Positions 27,671-35,600 of a stretch of 64,000 bases of DNA are shown here, in pieces. The stretch lies in contig JAUIED010000001.1 of the NCBI GenBank assembly GCA_030428905.1, forward strand, positions 217,727 through 281,726, given 5' to 3'. Each line of letters opens with the position of its first letter. Within the stretch, counting starts at the first letter, position 1. The position numbers and the translations under genes were made by a program. The DNA is from Gammaproteobacteria bacterium (lineage in GTDB: Bacteria; Pseudomonadota; Gammaproteobacteria; Pseudomonadales; Azotimanducaceae). The notes beneath the pieces are model-generated. The model was not told the origin of the DNA and did no database searches. It was given only the letters and a program-made list of their open reading frames with translations.

Positions 27671-27901
27671 ATGACAACGCAAACGGGCATTCCCGTTGCC
27701 GTTGATCACCGCTCACGTCGCTCCGGCGAAGACCGCCGGTCGGAAATGGATAGGCGCCGTACATCGAAGGGATTATTCGAGCTGAGAGCCAGACGAGAAG
27801 GACTCGTCTCCGATCGAAGGACAAACCCACGCCGGGTCGAAGATGGCAAAGGCCGCGTACGTTGGTATGCGTTCTGGCGCCGAGCGGAAGACCAAGGGTA
27901 A
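27671..27901 (+). CDS. Small basic hypothetical protein rich in DRR motifs
   Basis: A 76-residue protein of no recognised family. ATG 27671 is preferred over an in-frame codon 39 bases upstream, which falls in the probable promoter. It is very basic, with Arg-Arg pairs often preceded by Asp (GEDRRSEMDRRR, SDRRTNPRR) spaced through the chain, and ends in an aromatic patch (VRWYAFWRRAEDQG). Such Asp-Arg-Arg repeats occur in small proteins and linkers of environmental proteobacteria, sometimes before PilZ or membrane segments, but no such domain is seen. No signal or transmembrane segment. It is divergent from the LuxR-type regulator. Confidence 0.6.
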   Translation: MTTQTGIPVAVDHRSRRSGEDRRSEMDRRRTSKGLFELRARREGLVSDRRTNPRRVEDGKGRVRWYAFWRRAEDQG

Positions 27902-27913
27902 CAAGAAGGGGTA

Positions 27914-27954
27914 AAGAACAGAGTTCTTGCGGCGCGCGCACGTTTTGTGTGCGT
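27914..27954 (+). terminator. Two adjacent hairpins after the small basic protein gene
   Basis: AAGAAC/GTTCTT (27914-27919 and 27923-27928) forms a short stem. GCGCGCAC at 27934-27941 can pair with GTGTGCGT at 27947-27954 using two G-T pairs around GTTTT. Neither is followed by a T-run on either strand, so classical intrinsic termination is doubtful. They lie in the 155-base gap before the cytochrome c4 gene. Confidence 0.25.
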
Positions 27955-28056
27955 ACGTAAAAAGCTCGCAAACCCTGCCTCATCAGAGGAATTGCGGATG
28001 GGCCAATGCTGCTCGTCCGCTACAATTCGTGTGACAAATCCACTGGAGTAGGAAGT

Positions 28057-28686
28057 ATGAAGTCGCTCGTGCGCGTTGCTGCTACGGCTATTGTTTTTTC
28101 GCTCTGCACAGCAGGTGCCTGGGCGGGCGATGCTGCTGCAGGTAAGGGGTCATATCTGGTGTGTTCCGCTTGCCATGGGCAGAACGGCGAGGGTAACGCA
28201 GCGCTCAACGCACCACGCCTGGCGGGCCAGGAGGGCTGGTACATCAAGCGCCAGCTGGCGGCCTACAACGCCGGCATGCGGGGCACCCAACCGGGCGACA
28301 TGTATGGCATGCAGATGCGGAACATGGCGAACTCGGTATCTGGCGAGGCGGCGATAGACAATTTGATTGCCTATATCGGTACGCTCGAACCGCCGGCTAG
28401 CACGCCAACCGTAAGCGGTGACGCTGCCGTGGGCAAAGCGCTCTATGCGGTATGTGTTGCTTGCCACGGCGCGCAGGCGGAAGGCCTTGAGCAGATGGGC
28501 GGGCCGCGCTTGGCGGGTCAGAGCGACTGGTATCTGGTTCGACAGCTCCAGAATTACAAGAAAGGTCTGCGCGGCTATCACGAGAAGGACAGCTTTGGCC
28601 GACAGATGGAGTCCATGGTCGGTACTCTGGTGGATGATGCAGCCATCAACAACGTTGTCGCCTACATCAACTCTCTCGCAAAGTAG
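28057..28686 (+). CDS. Diheme cytochrome c4
   Basis: A 209-residue periplasmic electron carrier. ATG 28057, with GGAGTAGGAAG in front, opens a signal peptide that ends near AGAWA-GDA (residue 22). Two homologous cytochrome c domains follow, each with one heme motif: CSACH (about residue 35) and CVACH (about residue 135). Each is followed by the NAPRLAGQ or GGPRLAGQ segment and a Met ligand region (MRNMANSV, MESMVGTL). Cytochrome c4 passes electrons from the bc1 complex to terminal oxidases, including cbb3 types. No oxidase genes are nearby. The alanine racemase gene follows after nine bases. Confidence 0.93.
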   Translation: MKSLVRVAATAIVFSLCTAGAWAGDAAAGKGSYLVCSACHGQNGEGNAALNAPRLAGQEGWYIKRQLAAYNAGMRGTQPGDMYGMQMRNMANSVSGEAAIDNLIAYIGTLEPPASTPTVSGDAAVGKALYAVCVACHGAQAEGLEQMGGPRLAGQSDWYLVRQLQNYKKGLRGYHEKDSFGRQMESMVGTLVDDAAINNVVAYINSLAK

Positions 28687-28695
28687 TATGCGTTC

Positions 28696-29724
28696 GTGAC
28701 CGCCAGGCTGACTGTCGACCTGGCGGCGCTGCTGGCGAACTACCACCTGCTGGCAGCAGAGTCCGCCGTAGGGGCGGTGGTCAAAGCCGATGCCTACGGC
28801 CTGGGCGCAGGGCCCGTTACTGCGGCCCTGCACCACGCAGGTTGCCGCCATTTTTTCGTTGCAACGCCGTCTGAGGCGCTGACGCTCGACGTCGATGCGC
28901 GGGTGTATGTGTTCGCTGGTGTCGGCTCTGATGAAGATGCGGCGCTACTGCACGAGGCGGGCGTGCGGCCCGTGCTCAACGACGATCGGCAGGCGGCAAT
29001 CTGGCGTCGAGCGGGCAATGGTCCTTGCGCTGTGCATGTGGACACCGGCATGCGCCGGCTTGGCTTCACACCGCAGGCGTTCCGGGAGGCAGACCTGTCC
29101 GGCCTCCAGGTGGAGCTGCTGCTCACCCACTATGCTTGTGCCGACGAGCCACAGCACCCCATGAACGCCGCGCAACGGCGCGAATTCGAAGCCAGCCGTG
29201 CGCGCTTGCCGAAGGTACCTACAAGTCTCGGTAACAGCGCGGCCATTCTTACGGGGCCAGCATGGGTGGGTGATCTTGGCCGTCCGGGCATTGCGCTGTA
29301 TGGCGGCAACCCCTTCGCAAACCGGGTAAACCCAATGCGGCCGGTTGCGACCCTGGAAGGGCAGGTGCTCCAGGTGCGCAACGTCGCCGCAGGAGACGCG
29401 GTGGGTTACGGAGCGACCTATGTTGCGGAACGCGCCTGCCGCATCGCCACTGTGGGCGCGGGATATGCGGATGGCGTACCGCGGCAGCTTTCTGGTGTCG
29501 GCCGCGTTGCAGCAGGCGGAGGGTTCTGCCGGATCGCCGGTCGGGTGAGCATGGATGCCGTGCAGATCAATGTGTCGGACGTGGATGTCTCGGTGGGCGA
29601 CTGGGTGGAGTTTTTCGGTGCTCGGGTGCCGGTCGATGAGGTGGCGGCACACGCGAGCACCATTTCCTACGAAGTGCTCACCGGCATCGGTGCACGGGTG
29701 CTCAGGCGCTATCTGACTCCCTGA
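28696..29724 (+). CDS. alr: Alanine racemase
   Basis: A 342-residue PLP-dependent enzyme interconverting L- and D-alanine. The PLP lysine is in VVKADAYGLGA (about residue 34), the catalytic Tyr region in VGAGYADGVPRQL, and RVSMDAVQINVSDV is the other conserved block. The start is GTG at 28696. With 342 residues it is slightly shorter than the usual ~355-360. Its position directly across from the Lrp-type regulator and near alanine dehydrogenase suggests a catabolic, DadX-like role supplying L-alanine from D-alanine, in addition to or instead of cell-wall supply. Its 3' end overlaps the lrp-type gene by 16 bases antisense. Confidence 0.94.
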   Translation: MTARLTVDLAALLANYHLLAAESAVGAVVKADAYGLGAGPVTAALHHAGCRHFFVATPSEALTLDVDARVYVFAGVGSDEDAALLHEAGVRPVLNDDRQAAIWRRAGNGPCAVHVDTGMRRLGFTPQAFREADLSGLQVELLLTHYACADEPQHPMNAAQRREFEASRARLPKVPTSLGNSAAILTGPAWVGDLGRPGIALYGGNPFANRVNPMRPVATLEGQVLQVRNVAAGDAVGYGATYVAERACRIATVGAGYADGVPRQLSGVGRVAAGGGFCRIAGRVSMDAVQINVSDVDVSVGDWVEFFGARVPVDEVAAHASTISYEVLTGIGARVLRRYLTP

Positions 29725-30215
29725 CGAGGCTGGCGAATCGGCAGCTCGGTTTTCTTCACCACCGTGCGCAGGGCGAAGTTCGATTGCACTCGGGCGACAC
29801 CCGGCAACCGCGTCAGGTGTTGAGAGTGCACCCGCTCGTAATCCCGTGCGTCGGCGACGATAACGCGCAGCAGATAGTCCGCGTCGCCTGACATCAGGTA
29901 GCACTCCATCACCTCCGGCAGGTCCCGCACGGCATTCTCGAAACGCTCGAGGTCGCCCTGCTGCTGGCTGGTCAGTGTGATCGCCACGAAGACGTTGTCC
30001 GGGTAGCCCGCCAGCGTCTGGTCCACCAGACCGACGGTACCGATCAGCAAGCCGGCTTCGGCGAGCCGTCGCACACGGCGAAGGCATGCCGATTCCGACA
30101 GGCTTACCCGTTCGGCCAGCGCCGTGTTTGACAGGCTGGCGTCGAGTTGCAGCTCGTGGAGGATGCGACGGTCTGTGCGGTCAACGTCCCGATAGGTGAT
30201 GGAATCTGCGGCCAT
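29709..30215 (-). CDS. Lrp/AsnC family regulator, likely controlling alanine genes
   Basis: A 168-residue feast/famine regulator. ATG 30215 is preferred to TTG 30233. The N-terminal HTH is DRTDRRILHELQLDASLSNT, ALAERVSLSESACLRRVRRL; the RAM ligand-binding domain follows (DNVFVAITLTSQQQGDLERF, CYLMSGDADYLLRVIVADA). Such regulators usually form dimers or octamers that sense an amino acid. Being divergent from alanine dehydrogenase (120 bases between starts) and convergent with alanine racemase, it very probably senses alanine and controls ald. An inverted repeat in the intergenic region could be its site. Confidence 0.92.
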   Translation of the reverse strand: MAADSITYRDVDRTDRRILHELQLDASLSNTALAERVSLSESACLRRVRRLAEAGLLIGTVGLVDQTLAGYPDNVFVAITLTSQQQGDLERFENAVRDLPEVMECYLMSGDADYLLRVIVADARDYERVHSQHLTRLPGVARVQSNFALRTVVKKTELPIRQPRQGVR

Positions 30216-30251
30216 TGGCGAGTAAAGGTCCAAAAAGTTGCGGTAATTGTG

Positions 30252-30274
30252 CTTGCAGCCTCATATTTTGCAAG
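30252..30274 (+). promoter_or_regulatory. Inverted repeat between lrp-type gene and ald, possible Lrp site
   Basis: CTTGCA at 30252-30257 is inverted as TGCAAG at 30269-30274, with an 11-base A/T-rich centre (GCCTCATATTT). It lies in the middle of the 120-base divergent promoter region. The layout fits an Lrp/AsnC binding site controlling both genes, but the arms are short. Confidence 0.35.
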
Positions 30275-30335
30275 GAAGTGCCGTGTGGTTGGAGCTATCT
30301 TGACCGTACAAATCACATTTTCAGGAGCTCAGCGC

Positions 30336-31433
30336 ATGCGTATCGGTGTGCCGAAAGAGATCAAGGTTCATGAGTACCGGGTGGGATTGTCACCGGCGTC
30401 GGTGCAGGAGCTCACGGCGTTGCAGCACGAGGTCGTGGTGGAGCGCGGTGCCGGGGAAGGTATCGGCTTTACTGACGCGATGTACAGCAAAGCTGGTGCG
30501 AGCATCGTTGATGTTGAAGATGCTTTTGCCGCAGATCTGGTCGTGAAGGTGAAGGAGCCTCAACTCGCCGAGTGTGCGCGCCTTCGTCAAGGTCAGATTC
30601 TCTTTACCTACCTGCACCTTGCGGCGGACAGGCCACAGGCAGAAGCGCTGCTCGCATCGGGCGTAACGGCCATTGCCTATGAAACGGTGGTTGGAAAAAC
30701 TGGAGGTTTGCCCTTGCTCATGCCCATGAGTGAGGTGGCGGGCCGTATGTCCATCCAGGTGGGCGCCTGGTGCCTGCAGCGCGCCAATGGCGGCCGCGGC
30801 ACGCTGCTCGGCGGGGTGCCCGGTGTGCAGCCTGGCAAAGTGGTCATCATTGGCGGCGGCATCTCAGGCTCCAACGCAGCGGCTATGGCCGTGGGCATGC
30901 AGGCAGACGTCACTATTCTGGAGAAATCGGTGGATCGCATGCGCACGCTGGTGGATCACTTCGAAGGGCGCGCCCGCGTACTCATGGCCTCAGACGACAA
31001 CATCGAGCAGAGCGTGTTGGGTGCAGACCTGGTAGTGGGCGCGGTGCTCATTCCAGGTTCCGCAGCGCCGAAGGTGGTGAAGCGCGATCTCGTCAAGCGG
31101 ATGCCCAACGGCGCAGCCATGGTCGACATCTCCATCGATCAGGGTGGTTGCTTTGAAACCAGCCGGCCGACTAACCACGATGAGCCGATCTACATGGACG
31201 AAGGTGTCGTGCATTACTGCGTGACCAACATGCCGGGCGCGGTTGCACGCACCTCTACGATGGCGCTGAACAACGTTACGCTACCCTACGTGAAGGCGCT
31301 GGCCGGAGTAGGCTGGCGGCAGGCGTTTGCTGCCGACGAAGGGTTCGCCAAAGGGTTGAACGTACACGAAGGCCGCCTGCTCCATGCTGGTGTGGCGGAG
31401 GCGCTCAGCCTGCCTCTGTCAGATGCCGCGTAA
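30336..31433 (+). CDS. ald: Alanine dehydrogenase
   Basis: A 365-residue NAD-dependent enzyme oxidising L-alanine to pyruvate and ammonia. ATG 30336 opens the canonical MRIGVPKEIKVHEYRVGLSP; KVKEPQ and LFTYLHLAAD follow, containing the catalytic Lys and His, and VVIIGGGISGSNAAAMAVGM is the NAD-binding turn. NMPGAVARTSTMALNN is a further signature. The frame is open further upstream, but those codons run through the intergenic region and the Lrp gene. Probable induction by alanine through the divergent regulator. The aminotransferase gene follows after 44 bases; ald would regenerate pyruvate for it. Confidence 0.96.
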   Translation: MRIGVPKEIKVHEYRVGLSPASVQELTALQHEVVVERGAGEGIGFTDAMYSKAGASIVDVEDAFAADLVVKVKEPQLAECARLRQGQILFTYLHLAADRPQAEALLASGVTAIAYETVVGKTGGLPLLMPMSEVAGRMSIQVGAWCLQRANGGRGTLLGGVPGVQPGKVVIIGGGISGSNAAAMAVGMQADVTILEKSVDRMRTLVDHFEGRARVLMASDDNIEQSVLGADLVVGAVLIPGSAAPKVVKRDLVKRMPNGAAMVDISIDQGGCFETSRPTNHDEPIYMDEGVVHYCVTNMPGAVARTSTMALNNVTLPYVKALAGVGWRQAFAADEGFAKGLNVHEGRLLHAGVAEALSLPLSDAA

Positions 31434-31477
31434 TTGCGGTTGAATGCTGCAGAAGCTCGTACAGGGAATCTCTCATC

Positions 31478-32869
31478 ATGGCCGACCCGTTGCACAATGA
31501 GTTTCCACCGGAATCGGTGGAGGCAAAAGATCTTGCGCACGTCTTTCACCCCACCACCAACCTGAAGCTGCACGCGCAGACCGGCCCGGCAGTGCACGAA
31601 CGCGCTGCTGGTGTGTACCTGTGGGACAACCAGGGCAAACAGTACCTGGAAGGCATGGCGGGGTTGTGGTGCACGGCGCTCGGCTACGGTGAGGAGGAAC
31701 TGGTGCGGGTTGCCGAAGCGCAGCTCAGAAAACTCTCCTATTCCCAGCTTTTTGGTGGCAAGACCAACGAGCCCAGCGTTCTGCTGGCCGAGAAGCTGAA
31801 GGCCATGGCGCCGTTCGATGCCGGGCGTGTGTTCTTCGGTTTGTCGGGAAGCGATGCGAACGACACACAGCTGAAGCTCATGTGGTACTACAACAATGCA
31901 GTAGGCCGGCCCGAAAAGAAGAAGATCATCTCGCGTATGCGCGGCTACCACGGTGTTACCGTGGCGGCGGGTTCGCTGACAGGCCTGCCGCATTTTCATG
32001 GGCACTTCGATCTGCCGATTGCTGGCGTCCTCCATACAGATGCACCTCACTACTACCGCGGCGCAGAAGATGGAGAGTCCGAAGCGGCTTTTGTGGCGCG
32101 CATTGTGGGCAACCTTGAAGCGCTGATCGAACGGGAAGGGGCTGAGACGATCGCCGCGTTCATCGCCGAGCCGGTGCTGGGTGCGGGCGGCGTCATCGTG
32201 CCGCCAGCAGGGTACTACGAGGCCGTGCAGGCGGTGATGCGCAAGCACGACATCTTCTTCATCGACGATGAGGTGATCTGCGGTTTCGGACGCACTGGCC
32301 AGCCGTTTGGTGCCCAGACCATGAATATCGAACCAACCACCATGTCGGTGGCGAAAGCCCTGTCGTCTGCCTATCTGCCCATCAGCGCCGTGCTGGTTCC
32401 AGAATTCATGTACGAGCCCATGGCAGAGCTTTCTGGTGAGGTGGGAACCTTCGGGCACGGTTTCACCTACTCGGGCCACCCGGTGTGTGCCGCGGTGGCG
32501 TTGCGTACGCTGGAGATCATGGAAGAGCGGGCGTTGTTCGAGCATGCCGCGCGTGTGGGAGCGGCCATGCAGGAAGGGTTGCGTGGTTTTGCTGAGCATC
32601 CGCTGATTGGCGAAGTGCGCGGGGTCGGCCTGATCGGCGCCATTGAGCTGGTCGAGGATAAGGCTTCCGGAAAGCCGTTTGCCGCCAAGCGCGGCGTTGG
32701 CGCCTACTGTGCACAGCGCTGCCTGGAGCACGGGCTGATCGTGCGCAACCTGGGCGACAGCATCGCCTTCTGTCCGCCGCTGATCATCACCGACGATCAG
32801 GTCGGCGAGATGCTCGGAAAATTCGCCAAAGCGCTGGATGACACCACCGCATGGATATCCGCAGGTTGA
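31478..32869 (+). CDS. Class III omega-aminotransferase, pyruvate-dependent, polyamine-type
   Basis: A 463-residue PLP enzyme. Fold-type I class III features are VFFGLSGSDANDTQLKLMWY, SRMRGYHGVTVAAGSLTG, the Asp of FFIDDEVICGFGRTG and the PLP Lys in SVAKALSSAYLP. The segment with NNAVGRPEKKKIISRM and DAPHYYRG closely resembles SpuC-like putrescine/cadaverine-pyruvate aminotransferases and related omega-amino-acid-pyruvate enzymes. Alanine formed from pyruvate would be recycled by the adjacent alanine dehydrogenase, a classic pairing. Putrescine, beta-alanine or taurine-like amines are all possible donors; the glutamine-synthetase-like gene at 38407 favours polyamines. Confidence 0.85.
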   Translation: MADPLHNEFPPESVEAKDLAHVFHPTTNLKLHAQTGPAVHERAAGVYLWDNQGKQYLEGMAGLWCTALGYGEEELVRVAEAQLRKLSYSQLFGGKTNEPSVLLAEKLKAMAPFDAGRVFFGLSGSDANDTQLKLMWYYNNAVGRPEKKKIISRMRGYHGVTVAAGSLTGLPHFHGHFDLPIAGVLHTDAPHYYRGAEDGESEAAFVARIVGNLEALIEREGAETIAAFIAEPVLGAGGVIVPPAGYYEAVQAVMRKHDIFFIDDEVICGFGRTGQPFGAQTMNIEPTTMSVAKALSSAYLPISAVLVPEFMYEPMAELSGEVGTFGHGFTYSGHPVCAAVALRTLEIMEERALFEHAARVGAAMQEGLRGFAEHPLIGEVRGVGLIGAIELVEDKASGKPFAAKRGVGAYCAQRCLEHGLIVRNLGDSIAFCPPLIITDDQVGEMLGKFAKALDDTTAWISAG

Positions 32870-32929
32870 AGGGCACTTACGGCTGACTGTTGCTAGACTG
32901 CAGGCATCACCACGGAGAGCGGGGGGCAC

Positions 32930-34603
32930 ATGTCGGAGTCCAGGGACAGCACCAGAAAAGCATCGGACCTTTTCGTCGAATGTTTGGAGTCTGAAGGTAT
33001 CGAGTACATCTTCGGTGTGCCCGGTGAGGAGAACGCCGATTTCATGATGTCGCTGGAGAAGTCCGACTCCGTGCGCTTCGTGCTCACCAGGCACGAGCAG
33101 GGCGCAGCGTTCATGGCGGAAATCTACGGCCGGCTCACCGGCAATCCCGCGGGTTGTCTCGGCACGCTGGGTCCCGGTGCCACCAACCTCATCACCGGCG
33201 TTGCGGATGCCAACATGGACCGCGCGCCCATGCTGGTGCTCACGGGCCAGGGTGCCACCAGTCGGCTGCACAAAGAGTCGCATCAGGTCATGGACGTGGT
33301 AGGCATGTTCGAGCCGGTGACCAAGTGGGCTGAGACCGTGCGTCATGCGGATACCATTCCCGAGATCATCCGCAAGTCGGTGCGCCTTGCGAGAACGGAA
33401 AAGCCAGGTGCGGTGCACATCGAGCTACCTGAGGATGTGGCCAAGCATCCCACCGATGCGAAGCCCCTGAAGCCGGTTCGCTTTCGCCGGGCGGTGCCGG
33501 ACGACAAGATCGTCAACGCGGCTTTCGATCTGCTCAAGTCGGCGAAGAATCCCGTCATCATTGCCGGCAATGGCTGCATTCGCCGCCGGGCCAGCAAGCA
33601 GTTACGGGACTTCTGTGCCAAGACCGGAATCGGCGTGATCAGTACTTTCATGGCCAAGGGCGCCGTGGATATGGACGCAGACTACTGCCTGTACACGGTG
33701 GGTCTCGGCAGCAAAGACCGCATGAATCTCGTCATCGACGATGCCGACGTGGTCATGACGCTCGGCTTCGACATGGTGGAATATCACCCGCGTCTGTGGA
33801 ATCCGGGCAAAGACAAAACCATCATCCACGCAGACTTCCTGCCGGCGGAGATCGATGAAAATTACCACCCGAAAGTTGAGGTGGTTGGCGATCTCGCGCA
33901 CTTTCTGTGGATGATGAACGAGCGTGTGAATGCCGCGCCCTTGAGCTACGACCTGAGCCGCCAGGCGAAGGCACGCAAAGCCATGGCGGAGGATCTGGCT
34001 GAGTACGCAAACGACGATCAGACTGGCCTGATCCGTCCGCAGAAGGCGTTGTGGGACGCGCGTCAGGTGCTGGGCCCGGAAGACATCCTGCTCAGCGATG
34101 TGGGCGCGCACAAGATGTGGATCGCCCGGCACTACCACTGCCATGAGCCGAACACCTGCCTGATCCCGAACGGTTTCTGTTCTATGGGCTTTGCGTTACC
34201 CGGAGCAATCGCCGCCGCCTTGGTTCACCCGGATAAACGGATCCTCGGTATCAGCGGCGACGCGGGATTCCTGATGAATGTACAGGAGATGGAAACCGCC
34301 AAGCGGCTCGGCGTGAACATGGTCATGCTGGTGTGGGAAGACAATGCCTATGGGCTCATCGCCTGGAAACAGACGAACGAGTTTGGCCGCCATACAGACC
34401 TTGCGTTTGGCAACCCGGAGTGGATGGGGCTTGCGCGGTCATTTGGTTGGGGTGCGCATCGCTGTGAGAACAGTGCGGAGTTGCAGGGCACTTTGGAAGC
34501 TGCGTTCAACGAGCCAGGTCCGAGCCTGGTGGTGATTCCCATCGACTACGGTGAGAATCCGAAGCTCACCAAGAAGCTCGGCGAAATTACCGCCACCATC
34601 TGA
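32930..34603 (+). CDS. ThDP-dependent enzyme, catabolic acetolactate synthase-like
   Basis: A 557-residue thiamine diphosphate enzyme. The activating Glu is in LTRHEQGAAFMAE, the central domain begins at KNPVIIAGNGC, and the ThDP/Mg motif runs from ISGDAGFLMNVQE to WEDNAYG. Overall pattern (EYIFGVPGEENADF, LGPGATNLITGVADAN, HQVMDVV) matches the single-subunit, FAD-independent-type acetolactate synthases (AlsS-like) and not IlvB. No ilvN/H subunit or alsD decarboxylase is adjacent. It follows the aminotransferase by 60 bases, at the pyruvate node. I compared it with sulfoacetaldehyde acetyltransferase (Xsc); the N-terminus does not fit. Other 2-oxo-acid carboligations remain possible. Confidence 0.8.
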   Translation: MSESRDSTRKASDLFVECLESEGIEYIFGVPGEENADFMMSLEKSDSVRFVLTRHEQGAAFMAEIYGRLTGNPAGCLGTLGPGATNLITGVADANMDRAPMLVLTGQGATSRLHKESHQVMDVVGMFEPVTKWAETVRHADTIPEIIRKSVRLARTEKPGAVHIELPEDVAKHPTDAKPLKPVRFRRAVPDDKIVNAAFDLLKSAKNPVIIAGNGCIRRRASKQLRDFCAKTGIGVISTFMAKGAVDMDADYCLYTVGLGSKDRMNLVIDDADVVMTLGFDMVEYHPRLWNPGKDKTIIHADFLPAEIDENYHPKVEVVGDLAHFLWMMNERVNAAPLSYDLSRQAKARKAMAEDLAEYANDDQTGLIRPQKALWDARQVLGPEDILLSDVGAHKMWIARHYHCHEPNTCLIPNGFCSMGFALPGAIAAALVHPDKRILGISGDAGFLMNVQEMETAKRLGVNMVMLVWEDNAYGLIAWKQTNEFGRHTDLAFGNPEWMGLARSFGWGAHRCENSAELQGTLEAAFNEPGPSLVVIPIDYGENPKLTKKLGEITATI

Positions 34604-34646
34604 GGAGCCGTTACACTCTGTCCCGACACCAACCATCGGGGCGGAC

Positions 34647-35600
34647 ATGACGGAACAGCAAGCAGCAAAGGCGCAACCATCCTTGTGGAAGCGCCTGCTT
34701 CCGTGGGTCATCACCATTGCCTGCTTTGCGTTTCTCTATACGCGTATAAGCGGCCCTGCGGCTGCGCAGGGTATGAGCGTGGCGGCGTATCTCGGCTCCG
34801 TTTTTGCGAGCGTAAGCTGGGGCGCCTGGTTGGCGCTGATGGTGCCCTACTCGATTTTCTTCTTTCTTGTCGACTCGGCGATCGTGTGGCGTGTGATCAA
34901 CTGGTTCAACGCCCCGGTAGCGTACAAAGACATACTGCCGGTACGGGCGAGCACCTACATCCTATCCATTCTCAACGAGCAGGTCGGCAAGGGCGCCATG
35001 GCCTTGTATCTGAACCGCCGGGAAGGTGTGCCAGGATGGAAGCTCGGCTCGAGCATGTTGTTCATCATGGTGTGCGAGCTGCTGTATCTGTGCGCCTGGG
35101 CAAACCTCGGTTACCTGCTGCAAGCCCAGGCACTGCCGGACGTGTTCAGCGCGCTACCGTGGATTGGTCTCGTCATCCTCGCGGCGTTTGCGCTGTTTTA
35201 TCTCTATTTTCGCGGCGTGCTGCTTGCCGGGGTGGGCCTTCGGGATCGGGAGATACTGCATGCCTTCCGTGAAGCCAGCCTGTGGCAATACGGTGTGATT
35301 CTGCTTATGCGCTCGCCCGCGCTCCTGGCCGCGGTGGTGGTTTATGCAGAGGCGTTGTCGCTGTTCGGCGTGGAAATTTCCTACCTGCAGATGCTCGGTA
35401 TCCTGCCGGTGATCTTCTTCGGCGCGTCGATTCCGGGCCCGTTCCGGGCCGTGGCGGTATCCATGTGGGTTCTGCTCTTCCCGGAGTATCCGGCCGAGAT
35501 GAGTGCGTTTGGCCTCGTGCAGCACAACTTTTTTATCCTGTTCAACGCGGTGATCGGCCTGATCTTCATGCGTCGGGTGCAGCGCGAAATCTTCAGCTGA
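34647..35600 (+). CDS. Flippase-like integral membrane protein (UPF0104/LPG-synthase TM type)
   Basis: A 317-residue polytopic protein with about eight hydrophobic segments. ATG 34647 is used; the frame upstream shadows the previous gene. The pattern YILSILNEQVGKGAMALYLN, with a later ILPVIFFGASIPGPFRAVAV, resembles the lysylphosphatidylglycerol-synthase transmembrane/UPF0104 flippase-like family, whose members move or modify membrane lipids. No soluble synthetase domain is attached. It follows the acetolactate-synthase-like gene by 43 bases on the same strand, but no functional link is evident. It converges with the HDOD gene; the stops abut. Confidence 0.7.
   Translation: MTEQQAAKAQPSLWKRLLPWVITIACFAFLYTRISGPAAAQGMSVAAYLGSVFASVSWGAWLALMVPYSIFFFLVDSAIVWRVINWFNAPVAYKDILPVRASTYILSILNEQVGKGAMALYLNRREGVPGWKLGSSMLFIMVCELLYLCAWANLGYLLQAQALPDVFSALPWIGLVILAAFALFYLYFRGVLLAGVGLRDREILHAFREASLWQYGVILLMRSPALLAAVVVYAEALSLFGVEISYLQMLGILPVIFFGASIPGPFRAVAVSMWVLLFPEYPAEMSAFGLVQHNFFILFNAVIGLIFMRRVQREIFS

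Noticed and set aside
27517..27690. N-terminal extension of the LuxR-type regulator to 27690
   Set aside because: It would cover the A-rich promoter region and the start of the divergent gene, and the encoded residues lack domain character.
31286..33418. A 710-codon open frame on the minus strand opposite ald, the aminotransferase and the ThDP enzyme
   Set aside because: It runs antisense to three clear genes, has no recognisable domain, is rich in His/Arg as expected for a GC-rich shadow frame, and lacks a ribosome-binding site.
32930..34603. Sulfoacetaldehyde acetyltransferase (Xsc), which with Ald and a taurine-pyruvate aminotransferase would make a taurine pathway
   Set aside because: The N-terminus and length fit AlsS-like acetolactate synthases, not Xsc, and no phosphotransacetylase or taurine transporter is nearby.
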